Below, piece after piece: positions 9,618-19,156 of a stretch of DNA of 64,000 bases. The notes beneath the pieces were generated by a model. That model saw nothing but the letters and a program-made list of their open reading frames with translations, had not been told where the DNA came from and ran no database searches. How positions within the stretch are numbered: position 1 is the first letter of the stretch; the number at the start of each line of letters is the position of its first letter. The position numbers were made by a program, and so were the translations under genes. Source of the stretch: Acinetobacter pittii (GTDB lineage Bacteria > Pseudomonadota > Gammaproteobacteria > Pseudomonadales > Moraxellaceae); contig NZ_CP139286.1 in the NCBI RefSeq assembly GCF_034067285.1, forward strand, positions 2,852,001 through 2,916,000. Reading direction: 5' to 3'.

Positions 9618-10781
9618 ATGTCGCTACCACGTTATAAAATTACGATGCTTGCCTTATCTTTAGGTGTAGCGTCTGCATTTGTGGGCTGTAGCAGCAATCC
9701 AAGTAAAAAAGAAGTGGTCGATACTGGCCCTCAATCTAGTGAACAAGCTTACTTCGAAAAAGCCCAAAAGTCGCTTGACCGCGGTCAATATCTTGATGCG
9801 ACCAAGTCCTTAGAGGCAATCGATACCTATTATCCGACTGGACAATACGCACAACAAGCACAACTTGAACTTCTATATTCGAAATTTAAACAAAAAGATT
9901 ATGAAGGCGCGATTGCCTTAGCAGAACGTTTTATTCGTTTAAATCCTCAACATCCAAATGTGGATTATGCTTATTATGTTCGTGCTGTTGCCAATATGGA
10001 GCAAAACTACGACAGTTTGATGCGCTATACCTCTTTGCAGCAATCTCACCGTGATGTGAGTTATTTAAAAGTTGCGTATCAAAACTTTGTTGATTTAATT
10101 CGCCGTTTCCCAAGCAGCCAATATTCTGTTGATGCTGCTCAGCGTATGAAATTCATTGGGCAAGAACTTGCTGAAAATGAAATGACTGCTGCTCGCTTTA
10201 ATGTTAAACGTAAAGCTTGGATCGCCGCTGCGGAACGTTCACAATGGGTGATTGAACACTACCCACAAACGCCTCAAGTTCCAGAAGCGTTAGCGACTTT
10301 GGCATATAGCTATGACAAATTAGGTGATAAAGCGACTTCACAACAATATATTGAAGTTTTAAAGCTTAATTACCCAAGCCTTGTGAAAAAAGACGGCACA
10401 GTTAACATGCGTGCTGCCCGTAAAGAAGGCAACTGGATTAACCGTGCAACCTTGGGTATTTTCGGTCGTGAATCGACTGCTGCAACACCAGAGACCACAA
10501 CTGAAGCAGAAGCTCCAAAACGTGGTTTCCTCAATCGTGTTAGCTTTGGTTTAATTGGCAATTCAGATAAAGAAGAAGCTGAAGCACCAGAACAAAAACC
10601 TGTAGAAGCGCCTAAGTCTGAACGTAGTTGGACAAACCGTTTAAGCTTCGGTTTATTAGATAAACCTGAGCAACAAGCAGCAGAAAATACAACTGTTGCG
10701 CCAGCCGTAACCTCTACTGAGGCTTCAACTGATGTGCAATCAGATGAAGCAACTCAAGATGCGGATGACGCTGCTCAATAA
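9618..10781 (+). CDS. bamD: Outer-membrane assembly lipoprotein BamD with long C-terminal extension
   Basis: Essential lipoprotein of the BAM complex. The lipobox FVGC places the lipidated Cys at residue 24. TPR-like helices fill residues ~40-255 (AYFEKAQKSLDRGQYLDA and YPTGQYAQQAQLELLYSKF). At 387 residues it is about 140 longer than E. coli BamD. The extra C-terminal part (about 265-387) has three copies of a W/F-x-N-R-x-[ST]-[LF]-G motif at 273, 304 and 338, separated by Glu/Pro/Ala-rich linkers, and ends in an acidic tail. The core call is firm; the role of the tail is unknown. Confidence 0.95.
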   Translation: MSLPRYKITMLALSLGVASAFVGCSSNPSKKEVVDTGPQSSEQAYFEKAQKSLDRGQYLDATKSLEAIDTYYPTGQYAQQAQLELLYSKFKQKDYEGAIALAERFIRLNPQHPNVDYAYYVRAVANMEQNYDSLMRYTSLQQSHRDVSYLKVAYQNFVDLIRRFPSSQYSVDAAQRMKFIGQELAENEMTAARFNVKRKAWIAAAERSQWVIEHYPQTPQVPEALATLAYSYDKLGDKATSQQYIEVLKLNYPSLVKKDGTVNMRAARKEGNWINRATLGIFGRESTAATPETTTEAEAPKRGFLNRVSFGLIGNSDKEEAEAPEQKPVEAPKSERSWTNRLSFGLLDKPEQQAAENTTVAPAVTSTEASTDVQSDEATQDADDAAQ

Positions 10782-10805
10782 GTTTAAGCTTTAAAAAACA
10801 TCAAC

Positions 10806-10840
10806 AAACAGGCAAGTGATATCACTTGCCTGTTTGTTTT
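10806..10840 (+). terminator. Terminator after bamD
   Basis: A perfect 15-bp-arm palindrome AAACAGGCAAGTGAT / ATCACTTGCCTGTTT (10806-10835) is followed by a T-rich tract, 24 bp past the bamD stop. Confidence 0.85.
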
Positions 10841-10884
10841 TATAAAATATTAAAATATTTATTGGGCATATCTCGATTCATCAT

Positions 10885-10900
10885 GTCAGAATATTCTGAC
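10885..10900. promoter_or_regulatory. Perfect 16-bp palindrome upstream of dnaG
   Basis: GTCAGAATATTCTGAC is a perfect palindrome 38 bp before the dnaG start, in a 157-bp gap after bamD. There is no T-run, so it is not a terminator. It could be an operator. The binding protein is unknown. Confidence 0.4.
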
Positions 10901-10938
10901 TTACTGTCTCATCAAGTTTTAATACGGTTATCTGAATT

Positions 10939-12807
10939 ATGGCAATTCCACAACATACGATTGATCAAATTCTAGATCGCACAGATATTGTCGATCTGAT
11001 TGGTCAACGTGTGAAACTGAAAAAGACCGGACGTACATATTCCGGCTGTTGCCCATTTCATCAAGAAAAAACACCATCGTTCCATGTCTACCGTGACAAG
11101 CAGTATTATCACTGCTTTGGTTGTCAAGCTAACGGAAATGCAATCCGTTTTCTCATGGATATCGATAACCGAAACTTTATAGAGGTAATGAAAGAATTAT
11201 CGAGTAGTACTGGAATTGAATTACCCAAAGATAATACTGAAAATAAAAAACTGTCTTATACCCGTCAGGTTACCAAGCCACCTGTTGCTAAAACAAATAC
11301 GGCTGAGCCTGTAACTCCACAGCAGCCATCAGATGAAAGCTACAACACGCTTGAACCAGTATTCTTTGATGACCCTTTTGCTCAGTTCGAACAGCCGTTT
11401 AGCTTTGATGAACTGGTTCAAGAAGGTAATTTATATGACTTACTGGAAAATGTTGCTCAGTTCTATGAACAACAATTACCTCATAGCCAAAAGGCAAAAA
11501 ATTACTTTAAACAGCGTGGTTTAACCAATCAGACGATTCAATTTTGGCGTTTAGGCTATGCTCCAGAAGACTGGCAACACCTAGAGAAAGCCTTTCCCTA
11601 TGACATTGACGGCTTAAAACAACTTGGGCTTATCCGCTCAAGCGATAATGGCCGTGATTTTGACCTATTACGTGACCGCGTTATTTTTCCAATTCGCGAC
11701 CCTAAAGGTCGAGTCGTTGGTTTTGGTGGTCGTGCCTTAAACGATGAAATCAAGCCCAAATATATTAACTCACCGGACTCAGAAGTCTTCCACAAAAATC
11801 AGCTACTTTATGGGCTTTATGAAGGTAGAAAACTTAAATCTAGCGATTGGTTAATGGTCGAAGGTTATATGGATGTCATTGCGCTTCAGCAATATGGCAT
11901 TACAGGGGCCGTAGCAACTTTAGGGACTGCAAGTAATACAGAACATCTTAATATTCTATTTAAACAAAATAGCCGCATTACCATTGCTTTTGATGGTGAT
12001 GCAGCAGGTCAAAAAGCAGCGCGCAGAACTTTAGAAATTGCATTACCACTTCTTAATGATGGCCGTGAACTTAAATTTTTTGTTCTACCGAATGATCATG
12101 ACCCCGACTCTCTGATCCGCCGAGAAGGGCTCGAAAATTTCCAAAAATTATTACAACAGTCCCCTCTTTTGTCAGATTTTGTGTTTGCGCACTTAACAGG
12201 TCAACACGATATCAGTACACCTGAAGGGAAAAGTTTAGTCATGGGAGAACTCAGGGAGCTGACTGAACTCTTACCTAAACAAGGTTCGTTCCGTTACTTA
12301 CTTACTCAATCTTTCCGTGAAAAACTCGGACTTGGTAAACGTTTTACCCCACAAATCAGTCACGATGCTTCACTCTCATTTAATATTCATACAAAAGATG
12401 AAGACTTTGCGATAGCAATTTTAATGCATCATCCTTTTCTTTATATTCATTTTGAAGGATTGCGAGCCTATATTCACCAAGATGAATTATTGGCCAAAGT
12501 ACTGGCTATCTTAAATCGTATTTTTGATGATTTACCGGATGACCAAGAGCTGGCAACTTATTATGTGCTTGGTGCTTGTAGTAATTACTGTCATGAAATC
12601 GCCGATATTATGCAAAGAACAAACATTCAAGCATTAACACAGGCTCCTGAAGTAGCTGACAAGTTAGCCAAAGAATATTCATTAAGTCTGCAAGAAAGAT
12701 ATTTACGTCAAAAACTTAAATCGCCGATTTCTTTAATTGAATCAAGAAATCTAAGACAACAACTCAATGAGTTAACAAAACAAATTAGCTTAAAGCTGTT
12801 GTCTTAA
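10939..12807 (+). CDS. dnaG: DNA primase
   Basis: Makes RNA primers at the replication fork with DnaB. It has 622 residues. The CHC2 zinc finger ligands are C38, H41, C59 and C62. The Toprim core shows [15 protein letters not shown] (conserved Glu) and the [10 protein letters not shown] metal motif. The C-terminal helicase-binding domain ends in leucine-rich helices. A low-complexity insert between the zinc finger and the RNA-polymerase domain (about 100-150) makes it longer than the E. coli enzyme. It is not followed by rpoD here; instead it converges on hemA and their stop codons overlap. Confidence 0.97.
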   Translation: MAIPQHTIDQILDRTDIVDLIGQRVKLKKTGRTYSGCCPFHQEKTPSFHVYRDKQYYHCFGCQANGNAIRFLMDIDNRNFIEVMKELSSSTGIELPKDNTENKKLSYTRQVTKPPVAKTNTAEPVTPQQPSDESYNTLEPVFFDDPFAQFEQPFSFDELVQEGNLYDLLENVAQFYEQQLPHSQKAKNYFKQRGLTNQTIQFWRLGYAPEDWQHLEKAFPYDIDGLKQLGLIRSSDNGRDFDLLRDRVIFPIRDPKGRVVGFGGRALNDEIKPKYINSPDSEVFHKNQLLYGLYEGRKLKSSDWLMVEGYMDVIALQQYGITGAVATLGTASNTEHLNILFKQNSRITIAFDGDAAGQKAARRTLEIALPLLNDGRELKFFVLPNDHDPDSLIRREGLENFQKLLQQSPLLSDFVFAHLTGQHDISTPEGKSLVMGELRELTELLPKQGSFRYLLTQSFREKLGLGKRFTPQISHDASLSFNIHTKDEDFAIAILMHHPFLYIHFEGLRAYIHQDELLAKVLAILNRIFDDLPDDQELATYYVLGACSNYCHEIADIMQRTNIQALTQAPEVADKLAKEYSLSLQERYLRQKLKSPISLIESRNLRQQLNELTKQISLKLLS

Positions 12808-14087
12808 TGTTTTGGTTTACGCTCATGATCAAAGACATCCTGTAAATGCTGTTGTAGCCATTCAAAATAATCAGGATTTTCTGCTTTAGCAGCTTCACGT
12901 AGTAATATCGATGTAGGATGCATAAGTTTTTGCGTCAAACGGTGGGCAAATTGCTGTAATACTTGTTCGGCATTATCACCATGATGCAAAGCTTCTAATG
13001 CATGCGTAAGCTCTTGTTGACTAATCTCTTCACTGTGTTGGCGATAAGCATGAATGGTACTACCAGCCTCTTTAACCTTTTGATGAGTAATAAGCTGAGT
13101 CGCTAATTGATTCACCATCACTTCCGCTTCAACTGCCGCCTGACGACGCTGAGCGAGGTTCTCATCAATCACACTTTGTAAATCATCCACACCATACAAA
13201 TAGACCCCATCAAGTGCTTCAACTTTAGGATCTATATCACGTGGCACTGCTAAATCAACCATCAACATTTGTTGGTAGCGACGTTTTTTTAATGCGGTCT
13301 TAACATCAGAATAAGCAATAACTTGGTATAAACTACCGGTACAGCTCGACACAACATCAGCACGATATAAATTCTCTGCTAATGCTGAAAACTCAATAAT
13401 TTCAACTTCAACCTGATGTGCAATTTCCTGAGCCAACTGATCAGCGCGCTCACGGCTACGATTACAAATAATAATCTTCGCAACACCCATTTCAGCCAAA
13501 TGTTTAGCCACCAAGCTATTCATTTCACCCGCCGCAACCACCATGACGGTAAGTTTTTCAGGCTTACTAAAAACCTGTAAAGCCAGTTGTGCAACCGCAT
13601 AACCCATTGAAACAGCATGACTACCTACCGCAGTTTCGGAACGTACACGTTTAGCAGCATAAAAAGCATATTCAAAAACACTGTTCAATTCAGGAGAGAC
13701 CGTTTGGGCTTCTTTAGACAATGCTAAAGCGCTTTTAACTTGCCCTAAAATTTGCGGCTCACCTAGCATAAGAGAGTCTAGACCACTCGCTACTCGCATT
13801 AAATGTGTAATTGCCTGCGTGTTCTCGTAACGATAAACATGATGAATTAACTGCTTTACATCAATATTATTGGCATCGGCTAACCATTTTAGAAGGCTTT
13901 CGGCATTTTCAGCCATGGCATAAACTTCTGTACGGTTACAGGTCGAGACGACCACCAAATCCTTTAGGTTTTGGTGATGGCGTTGTTCGGCAAGCAAACG
14001 ACTTAATCGCTCTGCATTGAAAGCAATTTGTTCGCGGAGTTCTACAGAAGCTGTTTGATGGTTGACACCCAATGCAAAGAAAGACAT
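12804..14087 (-). CDS. hemA: Glutamyl-tRNA reductase
   Basis: First committed step of C5-pathway tetrapyrrole synthesis: glutamyl-tRNA to glutamate-1-semialdehyde. It has 427 residues. Cys50 in [12 protein letters not shown] is the catalytic nucleophile. The substrate-pocket region [17 protein letters not shown] and the NADPH-binding domain ([17 protein letters not shown]) are intact, with a C-terminal dimerisation helix bundle. It is convergent with dnaG with a 4-bp overlap of the 3' ends, and divergent from the TPR gene upstream of lolB. Confidence 0.97.
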   Translation of the reverse strand: MSFFALGVNHQTASVELREQIAFNAERLSRLLAEQRHHQNLKDLVVVSTCNRTEVYAMAENAESLLKWLADANNIDVKQLIHHVYRYENTQAITHLMRVASGLDSLMLGEPQILGQVKSALALSKEAQTVSPELNSVFEYAFYAAKRVRSETAVGSHAVSMGYAVAQLALQVFSKPEKLTVMVVAAGEMNSLVAKHLAEMGVAKIIICNRSRERADQLAQEIAHQVEVEIIEFSALAENLYRADVVSSCTGSLYQVIAYSDVKTALKKRRYQQMLMVDLAVPRDIDPKVEALDGVYLYGVDDLQSVIDENLAQRRQAAVEAEVMVNQLATQLITHQKVKEAGSTIHAYRQHSEEISQQELTHALEALHHGDNAEQVLQQFAHRLTQKLMHPTSILLREAAKAENPDYFEWLQQHLQDVFDHERKPKH

Positions 14088-14166
14088 ATCAGATCATCAT
14101 TTCGCTAAATTTATGCTATTGTGCAACATCGGTGTCATAAAAAGCATTACTTTGGATCAATAAAAA

Positions 14167-15885
14167 TTGCGTCAAATGAATAGCCGTATTAATTTTAACG
14201 GTGCTTCGATAAGACAGTATTCTACCACATTCTTATTGTTAGGTAGCATGTCCTCATATGTCTATGCGCGTCCTGTGCAAGAGACCTATGCCGTGCATTC
14301 GTTTGATCAGGCATTAGAGCAATCCATGGTTGCTGAATTTGCGCTAGCTTATGACGATATTCCAAACGCTTTGCACAATTACACAGTGCTCGCAATTAAA
14401 AGCAACTCTACCTCAATTAAACAGCGAGCTTTAGACGTTGCACTTGAATATAATGATTTACAAGCTGCGTTAAATATTGCTACACATTGGGTCGCTCAAG
14501 AACCCAAAGATGTACCTGCTTTATTCTATTTGTCACATATTGCTTTAAAAACACACGAATACCAGCTTGCTGCTGAGACATTAGATAAAATTTTAAAGAT
14601 AGATCCCACTGCTGATCTAGAACAGATTTTAGCCAGCATTGCCCCAGAAAATGCACAAGATCGAGATGTCTTATTAACAGCTTTACGCTCGAGCGCAGAA
14701 AAAGCCAATCCTTCTATCTTAGCGCTCATCGCCAATTTAGAAGCGCAAAATGGTCAATTACAAACTGCGCTAACCAACATTAACAAAGCCTTACGCCGAC
14801 GTCCTAAAGTAACCAGCTTTATTTTAATGAAAGCAAACTTGCTTATCGCTCTCAGTGATCAAGAAGGTGCACTTAAATGGTATGCAAAATCGAGCCGTAA
14901 AAATAAGAAAAATTTAGATATTCGTTTAGCTGAAATCCGCTATCTCATACAAATTAACCAATCTGAGCTTGCGTTAGAAAAACTTGAAAAAATTATAGAA
15001 ACGAACCCTCAAGCTGAAGAAGCATTATTTATTGCAGGCTTAACGAGTATTGATTTAAAGCAATATGACAAAGCGGAACAATATCTTGTTGACCTACGCA
15101 ACTCGGCTAAATACCAAAATGAAGCGTATTACTACTTAGCGATTAATGCAGAACGTAAACAGCATTATGAAACTGCAAAAGCTTACTATCGTTTAGTTGA
15201 TGGTAGTTTATACGTGGTATCAAGACGCAATCTGATTGCAATATATGATAAACAAGAAAATTTACACGATGCTTTACGGTTCCTTACTCAAGAACGAGTA
15301 AATTATCCCCAACATGCAAGTTTTTTATATCAAGCCCAAGCTGAAATCTTAAAGAAAATGGGCAATAAAAAAGCTGCATTAAATTTATTAGATGAAGCAA
15401 TAAAAAACTTACCGGATGATCCGGAACTGATTTATGCGGAAGTTTTATTACTTGATCCATATACGGACCGCGACAAACTCGACAAAACATTAAAGCAATT
15501 ATTACAACTTGAGCCTAACAGCCCAACGTATCTAAACGCATATGCTTATACTTTAGCTCTGCAAAACCGCAGGTTAAAAGAAGCACGTCAATATGCTGAA
15601 CAAGCTCTGGAATATGCCCCTGAACAAGCCTCAATCCTTGATACGCTAGGCTATATTGCATTTTTACAGAATGATTATGAAGCTGCGGCAGAAGCCTTAG
15701 GCAAAGCATATGAACTTAGCCATAATATAAATATTGGCGTTCGTTATGCTAAAGCTTTGTATATGCAAGGGTCACTCACTCAATTTAGCGCAGTGTTACA
15801 ACAACTGAAACAAAAACATGCCAATGATCCACAATTACAACAGCTTGATGCGTTAATTTTACCTACATCTGCAAAAAAGAGTTAA
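14167..15885 (+). CDS. TPR-repeat protein upstream of lolB (probable exported)
   Basis: A 572-residue protein made largely of tetratricopeptide repeats (for example AALNIATHWVAQEPKDVPALFYLSH and LDTLGYIAFLQNDYEAAAEAL). A hydrophobic N-terminal stretch (TTFLLLGSMSSYVYA) is consistent with a signal peptide or anchor. The start shown is TTG, which has a GGA site ten bases upstream; an ATG nine bases later (14176) is the alternative. A TPR gene between hemA and lolB is also found in Pseudomonas. It is followed four bases later by lolB, so a role in envelope or lipoprotein biogenesis is plausible but not shown. Confidence 0.8.
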   Translation: MRQMNSRINFNGASIRQYSTTFLLLGSMSSYVYARPVQETYAVHSFDQALEQSMVAEFALAYDDIPNALHNYTVLAIKSNSTSIKQRALDVALEYNDLQAALNIATHWVAQEPKDVPALFYLSHIALKTHEYQLAAETLDKILKIDPTADLEQILASIAPENAQDRDVLLTALRSSAEKANPSILALIANLEAQNGQLQTALTNINKALRRRPKVTSFILMKANLLIALSDQEGALKWYAKSSRKNKKNLDIRLAEIRYLIQINQSELALEKLEKIIETNPQAEEALFIAGLTSIDLKQYDKAEQYLVDLRNSAKYQNEAYYYLAINAERKQHYETAKAYYRLVDGSLYVVSRRNLIAIYDKQENLHDALRFLTQERVNYPQHASFLYQAQAEILKKMGNKKAALNLLDEAIKNLPDDPELIYAEVLLLDPYTDRDKLDKTLKQLLQLEPNSPTYLNAYAYTLALQNRRLKEARQYAEQALEYAPEQASILDTLGYIAFLQNDYEAAAEALGKAYELSHNINIGVRYAKALYMQGSLTQFSAVLQQLKQKHANDPQLQQLDALILPTSAKKS

Positions 15886-15889
15886 ATAT

Positions 15890-16468
15890 ATGAGCAAATT
15901 TGCCCAACTGTGCACAGCGATCTGTGGATCAAGTGTATTATTTCTAACCGGTTGTCAGCATTTTACTCAACCTAAACCTGCGGTTACCCAACAAGTTCAA
16001 GATGAAAAACACTTTAATTTACAAGGTAAAATTGGAGTCCGTACACCACAGCAAACTGGTAGTGCTTTTTTTACTTGGCTTCAACAGCAAGATAATTTTG
16101 ATATCGAGTTAAGCGGTATTTTAGGCGTTGGAAAAACTCAAATTCAGGGTAAACCAGGCGAAGTCACTTTAAATAGTGCTAAAACAGGACTTATTACAGC
16201 TGCCTCTCCAGAAGAACTTTTAGAGCGAGCAACTGGTTGGCAAGCACCGATTACGCACTTAACGAGTTGGATTTTGGCAAAACCCGCAACATTAAATGCG
16301 CAAGTTACCAAAGATGCTGCAAATCGAGTGAGCCAACTCATTGAAGATGGCTGGACCGTGAATTTCAGTTACGATGGTGAACAAACTTTGCCAAACAAAC
16401 TGGTTTTAAAGCAAGCTCTTGCTGAAGATAAAGAAAACCGTATTACAATGGTCATCCAAAACCGCTAA
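15890..16468 (+). CDS. lolB: Outer-membrane lipoprotein receptor LolB
   Basis: Accepts lipoproteins from LolA and inserts them into the outer membrane. It has 192 residues; the lipobox LTGC places the lipidated Cys at residue 22. The mature domain keeps the family core NLQGKIGVRTPQQTGSAFFTW and the hydrophobic protruding region LSGILGVGKTQI. It sits between the TPR gene (4-bp gap) and ispE (18-bp gap) in the standard lolB-ispE order, and is probably co-transcribed with both. Confidence 0.94.
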   Translation: MSKFAQLCTAICGSSVLFLTGCQHFTQPKPAVTQQVQDEKHFNLQGKIGVRTPQQTGSAFFTWLQQQDNFDIELSGILGVGKTQIQGKPGEVTLNSAKTGLITAASPEELLERATGWQAPITHLTSWILAKPATLNAQVTKDAANRVSQLIEDGWTVNFSYDGEQTLPNKLVLKQALAEDKENRITMVIQNR

Positions 16469-16486
16469 GTCTAATTATATAAATCT

Positions 16487-17320
16487 ATGATTCGAGTTCC
16501 TTCCCCTGCTAAGCTCAACCTGTTTTTACATATTACAGGCCGACGCGAAAATGGTTACCATGAGCTACAAACCATTTTCCAACTTATTGATTTATATGAC
16601 TGGATGACATTTACGCCTACTTCAAATGAAGAAATCGAAATTGATGGTTTGAGTGAAGTTCGACCTGAAGAAAATTTGATTTATCGGGCAGCGCAAATAT
16701 TAAAGCCACATGCAAAAAAGTTTTGTGGTTTAGACATCAAAATTGAAAAAAATATTCCAATGGGTGCAGGTCTAGGCGGTGGTTCATCCAATGCCGCCAC
16801 CACGCTTATTGTGTTAAATCAATTATGGGAATGTGGCCTGAACCAAGAACAACTTGCGGACTACGGTGTAAAGCTAGGTGCTGATGTTCCTATTTTTATT
16901 TATGGTAAAAATGCATGGGCTGAAGGCATCGGCGAACATTTATCATTCATAGACTTAGATCAAAAACAGTTCATTATTTTAAAACCTGATTGTTTTATCA
17001 GCACTCAATTGCTTTTTTCACAAAAAACATTGACAAGAGACTCTAAGACCACTAAATTTTGCGCCTATCAGTTAGAGCCTTCTAATTTTGGAAATAACTT
17101 TGAGCCACTGGCTCGGCAGTTATACCCTGAAGTAGAAGAAGCAATGCAATATTTAGATCAGTTTGGTCAAGCAAAGCTTACAGGTACAGGTGCTTGTGTT
17201 TTTACTGAAGTAACAAATGAAATGAATATTGATGAAATTCTTAAGCATTCACCATGTAAATCTTACTTGGTAAATAGTTTAAAAGAATCTCCTCTTAATC
17301 ATTTTAAGGTTACACGTTAG
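16487..17320 (+). CDS. ispE: 4-diphosphocytidyl-2-C-methyl-D-erythritol kinase
   Basis: GHMP kinase of the MEP isoprenoid pathway. It has 277 residues with the N-terminal PSPAKLNLFLHITGRRENGYHEL block, the ATP loop PMGAGLGGGSSNAATTL and the C-terminal GTGACVF motif. Odd point: the TAG stop codon (17318-17320) overlaps the first two bases of the first tRNA-Gln gene, so any shared transcript would be cut inside the stop codon by RNase P. Confidence 0.97.
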   Translation: MIRVPSPAKLNLFLHITGRRENGYHELQTIFQLIDLYDWMTFTPTSNEEIEIDGLSEVRPEENLIYRAAQILKPHAKKFCGLDIKIEKNIPMGAGLGGGSSNAATTLIVLNQLWECGLNQEQLADYGVKLGADVPIFIYGKNAWAEGIGEHLSFIDLDQKQFIILKPDCFISTQLLFSQKTLTRDSKTTKFCAYQLEPSNFGNNFEPLARQLYPEVEEAMQYLDQFGQAKLTGTGACVFTEVTNEMNIDEILKHSPCKSYLVNSLKESPLNHFKVTR

Positions 17321-17393
17321 GGGCGTCGCCAAGTGGTAAGGCACCGGGTTTTGATCTCGGCATCCGTTGGTTCGAATCCAGCCGCCCCTGCCA
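17319..17393 (+). tRNA. tRNA-Gln (UUG), copy 1
   Basis: 75 nt with encoded CCA. Acceptor AGGGGCG pairs with CGCCCCT, discriminator G. The anticodon loop TTTTGAT carries TTG. The first two bases are also the last two bases of the ispE stop codon. Confidence 0.96.
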
Positions 17394-17419
17394 ACCTCAC
17401 CTGTAATGATGATTATATT

Positions 17420-17494
17420 AGGGGCGTCGCCAAGTGGTAAGGCACCGGGTTTTGATCTCGGCATCCGTTGGTTCGAATCCAGCCGCCCCTGCCA
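17420..17494 (+). tRNA. tRNA-Gln (UUG), copy 2
   Basis: Identical in sequence to copy 1; separated from it by a 26-bp spacer unrelated to the other spacers. Confidence 0.96.
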
Positions 17495-17514
17495 TCATAT
17501 ATATCATCGAATTT

Positions 17515-17589
17515 AGGGGCGTCGCCAAGTGGTAAGGCACCGGGTTTTGATCTCGGCATCCGTTGGTTCGAATCCAGCCGCCCCTGCCA
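17515..17589 (+). tRNA. tRNA-Gln (UUG), copy 3
   Basis: Identical to copies 1 and 2; 20-bp spacer before it. Confidence 0.96.
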
Positions 17590-17640
17590 TTCTCTTATTT
17601 TAAAGACAGACTTAATTGCTATGCTTTTTGTTGATTAATC

Positions 17641-17669
17641 TTGACATTGCATTGCAAAAATATTAAAGT
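17641..17669 (+). promoter_or_regulatory. Candidate sigma-70 promoter for tRNA-Gln copy 4 and prs
   Basis: A consensus -35 TTGACA (17641-17646) with a -10-like TAAAGT 17 bp downstream lies in the 91-bp gap before the fourth tRNA. The other tRNA spacers are too short to hold a promoter. It would drive copy 4 and possibly prs. Confidence 0.5.
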
Positions 17670-17680
17670 TCTGCCGCATT

Positions 17681-17755
17681 AGGGGCGTCGCCAAGTGGTA
17701 AGGCACCGGGTTTTGATCTCGGCATCCGTTGGTTCGAATCCAGCCGCCCCTGCCA
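17681..17755 (+). tRNA. tRNA-Gln (UUG), copy 4
   Basis: Identical to the other three copies. It ends 36 bp before the prs start, so the prs leader is probably released by tRNA 3' processing if transcribed together. Confidence 0.96.
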
Positions 17756-17791
17756 TCTATTTCATTACATACCAACCGCCAAGGGTGCTTC

Positions 17792-18742
17792 ATGCCCAAT
17801 CTTGTCGTTTTTAGTGGAAATGCTCATCCACAGTTCGCTCAAAAAGTCGTAAGTCACTTACATATCCCTCTAGGTGCTGCATCAGTCGGTCACTTTTCTG
17901 ATGGAGAAATTTCAGTAGAAATTACTGAAAATGTTCGTGGTAAAGACGTATTTATCGTTCAGCCTACTTGTGCCCCTACCAATGATAACCTTATGGAAAT
18001 CTTGGTTATGGCAGATGCTTTGCGTCGTGCAAGTGCTGGTCGTATTACCGCTGTTATCCCTTATTTTGGTTATGCTCGCCAAGACCGTCGTCCACGTTCT
18101 GCACGTGTGCCGATTACAGCTAAAGTTGTCGCAGACATGCTTACCACTGTTGGTATTGACCGTGTCGTGATGATCGACTTACATGCTGACCAAATTCAAG
18201 GTTTCTTCGATATTCCAGTCGACAACATCTACGGTACTCCTGCTTTGCTTGCTGACTTACGTCAACAACAACATGACAACCTTATGGTGGTTTCTCCTGA
18301 CGTTGGTGGTGTAGTACGTGCGCGTGCTGTTGCCAAACAGATGGGTGACATCGATTTAGCAATTATTGATAAACGTCGTCAGAAAGCCAATGAGTCGCAA
18401 GTTATGCACTTAATTGGTGACGTAAAAGATCGTGATTGCGTTATCGTAGACGATATGGTTGATACTGCTGGTACATTGTGTAAAGCAGCTGATGCGCTTA
18501 AGCAATTTGGTGCACGTCGTGTAGTTGCGTATGCAACTCACCCTGTACTATCAGGTAAGGCTATTGAAAACTTACGTAATTCAGTTATTGATGAACTGGT
18601 TGTGACTGATACCATTCCTCTTTCTGAAGAAGCATTGACCTTAGGCAAGATCCGTCAGGTTTCTGTTGCTAGCATGGTTGCTGAAACGATTCGTCGTATT
18701 AATAACGAAGAGTCTATCAGTGCAATGTTCGATAGTTTATAA
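17792..18742 (+). CDS. prs: Ribose-phosphate pyrophosphokinase (PRPP synthase)
   Basis: Makes PRPP for nucleotide, His, Trp and NAD synthesis. It has 316 residues from the ATG at 17792, with AAGGG seven bases upstream. A longer in-frame opening from 17729 starts inside tRNA-Gln copy 4 and is rejected. ATP-binding [10 protein letters not shown], the metal-binding region [15 protein letters not shown] and the PRPP loop [13 protein letters not shown] are all present. It follows ispE, the common gammaproteobacterial order. Confidence 0.97.
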   Translation: MPNLVVFSGNAHPQFAQKVVSHLHIPLGAASVGHFSDGEISVEITENVRGKDVFIVQPTCAPTNDNLMEILVMADALRRASAGRITAVIPYFGYARQDRRPRSARVPITAKVVADMLTTVGIDRVVMIDLHADQIQGFFDIPVDNIYGTPALLADLRQQQHDNLMVVSPDVGGVVRARAVAKQMGDIDLAIIDKRRQKANESQVMHLIGDVKDRDCVIVDDMVDTAGTLCKAADALKQFGARRVVAYATHPVLSGKAIENLRNSVIDELVVTDTIPLSEEALTLGKIRQVSVASMVAETIRRINNEESISAMFDSL

Positions 18743-18758
18743 TATTGCAGCTTTTTCT

Positions 18759-18785
18759 AAACCCTAGCTTTGGCTGGGGTTTTCT
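18759..18785 (+). terminator. Terminator after prs
   Basis: A stem AAACCCTAGC / GCTGGGGTTT (18759-18768 with 18773-18782, one wobble) with a 4-nt loop and trailing T's, 16 bp past the prs stop. It may attenuate rather than fully stop transcription into rplY. Confidence 0.75.
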
Positions 18786-18839
18786 ATCACTAAACTGGTC
18801 GCAAGTTTAGTCTATTTAAACTTTAATGAGGATTTACTC

Positions 18840-19136
18840 ATGGCAAACTTCGTATTAAACGCTCAAGCGCGTGCTGAAGACAAACAAGGGAAAGGTGCGA
18901 GCCGCCGCCTTCGTCGCGAAGCTTTAATTCCAGCTATCATTTATGGTGGCAATGCTGAGCCTGTAACTGTTACTTTAGAACTTCGTGAGCTTGTAAAAGC
19001 TTTAGAAAACAATGCTTTCTTTGAAGAAGTTGTAGAAATCAAAGTGGGCGACAAAGTTGAAAACGTTAAAATCCAAGCGTTACAACGTCACCCATCTAAA
19101 AACACTCCTATGCACGCTGACTTCAAACGCGCATAA
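18840..19136 (+). CDS. rplY: 50S ribosomal protein L25 (short form)
   Basis: Binds 5S rRNA. It has 98 residues, the short E. coli-like form without the C-terminal CTC extension. The RNA-binding region [21 protein letters not shown] and the closing [13 protein letters not shown] are clear. It has a good ribosome site before the ATG and is followed 20 bp later by pth, so the two are probably co-transcribed. Confidence 0.95.
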   Translation: MANFVLNAQARAEDKQGKGASRRLRREALIPAIIYGGNAEPVTVTLELRELVKALENNAFFEEVVEIKVGDKVENVKIQALQRHPSKNTPMHADFKRA

Positions 19137-19156
19137 GTGTTTAAAGGCGTAGATTA

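Noticed and set aside
17279..17755. Repeat array with unique spacers, CRISPR-like at first glance
   Set aside because: The repeats are 75-nt tRNA-Gln genes with full cloverleaf and encoded CCA; spacers are of unequal length and no cas gene is present.
17729..17791. N-terminal extension of prs
   Set aside because: The extra 21 codons start inside tRNA-Gln copy 4; the ATG at 17792 has a good ribosome site and matches the family N-terminus.
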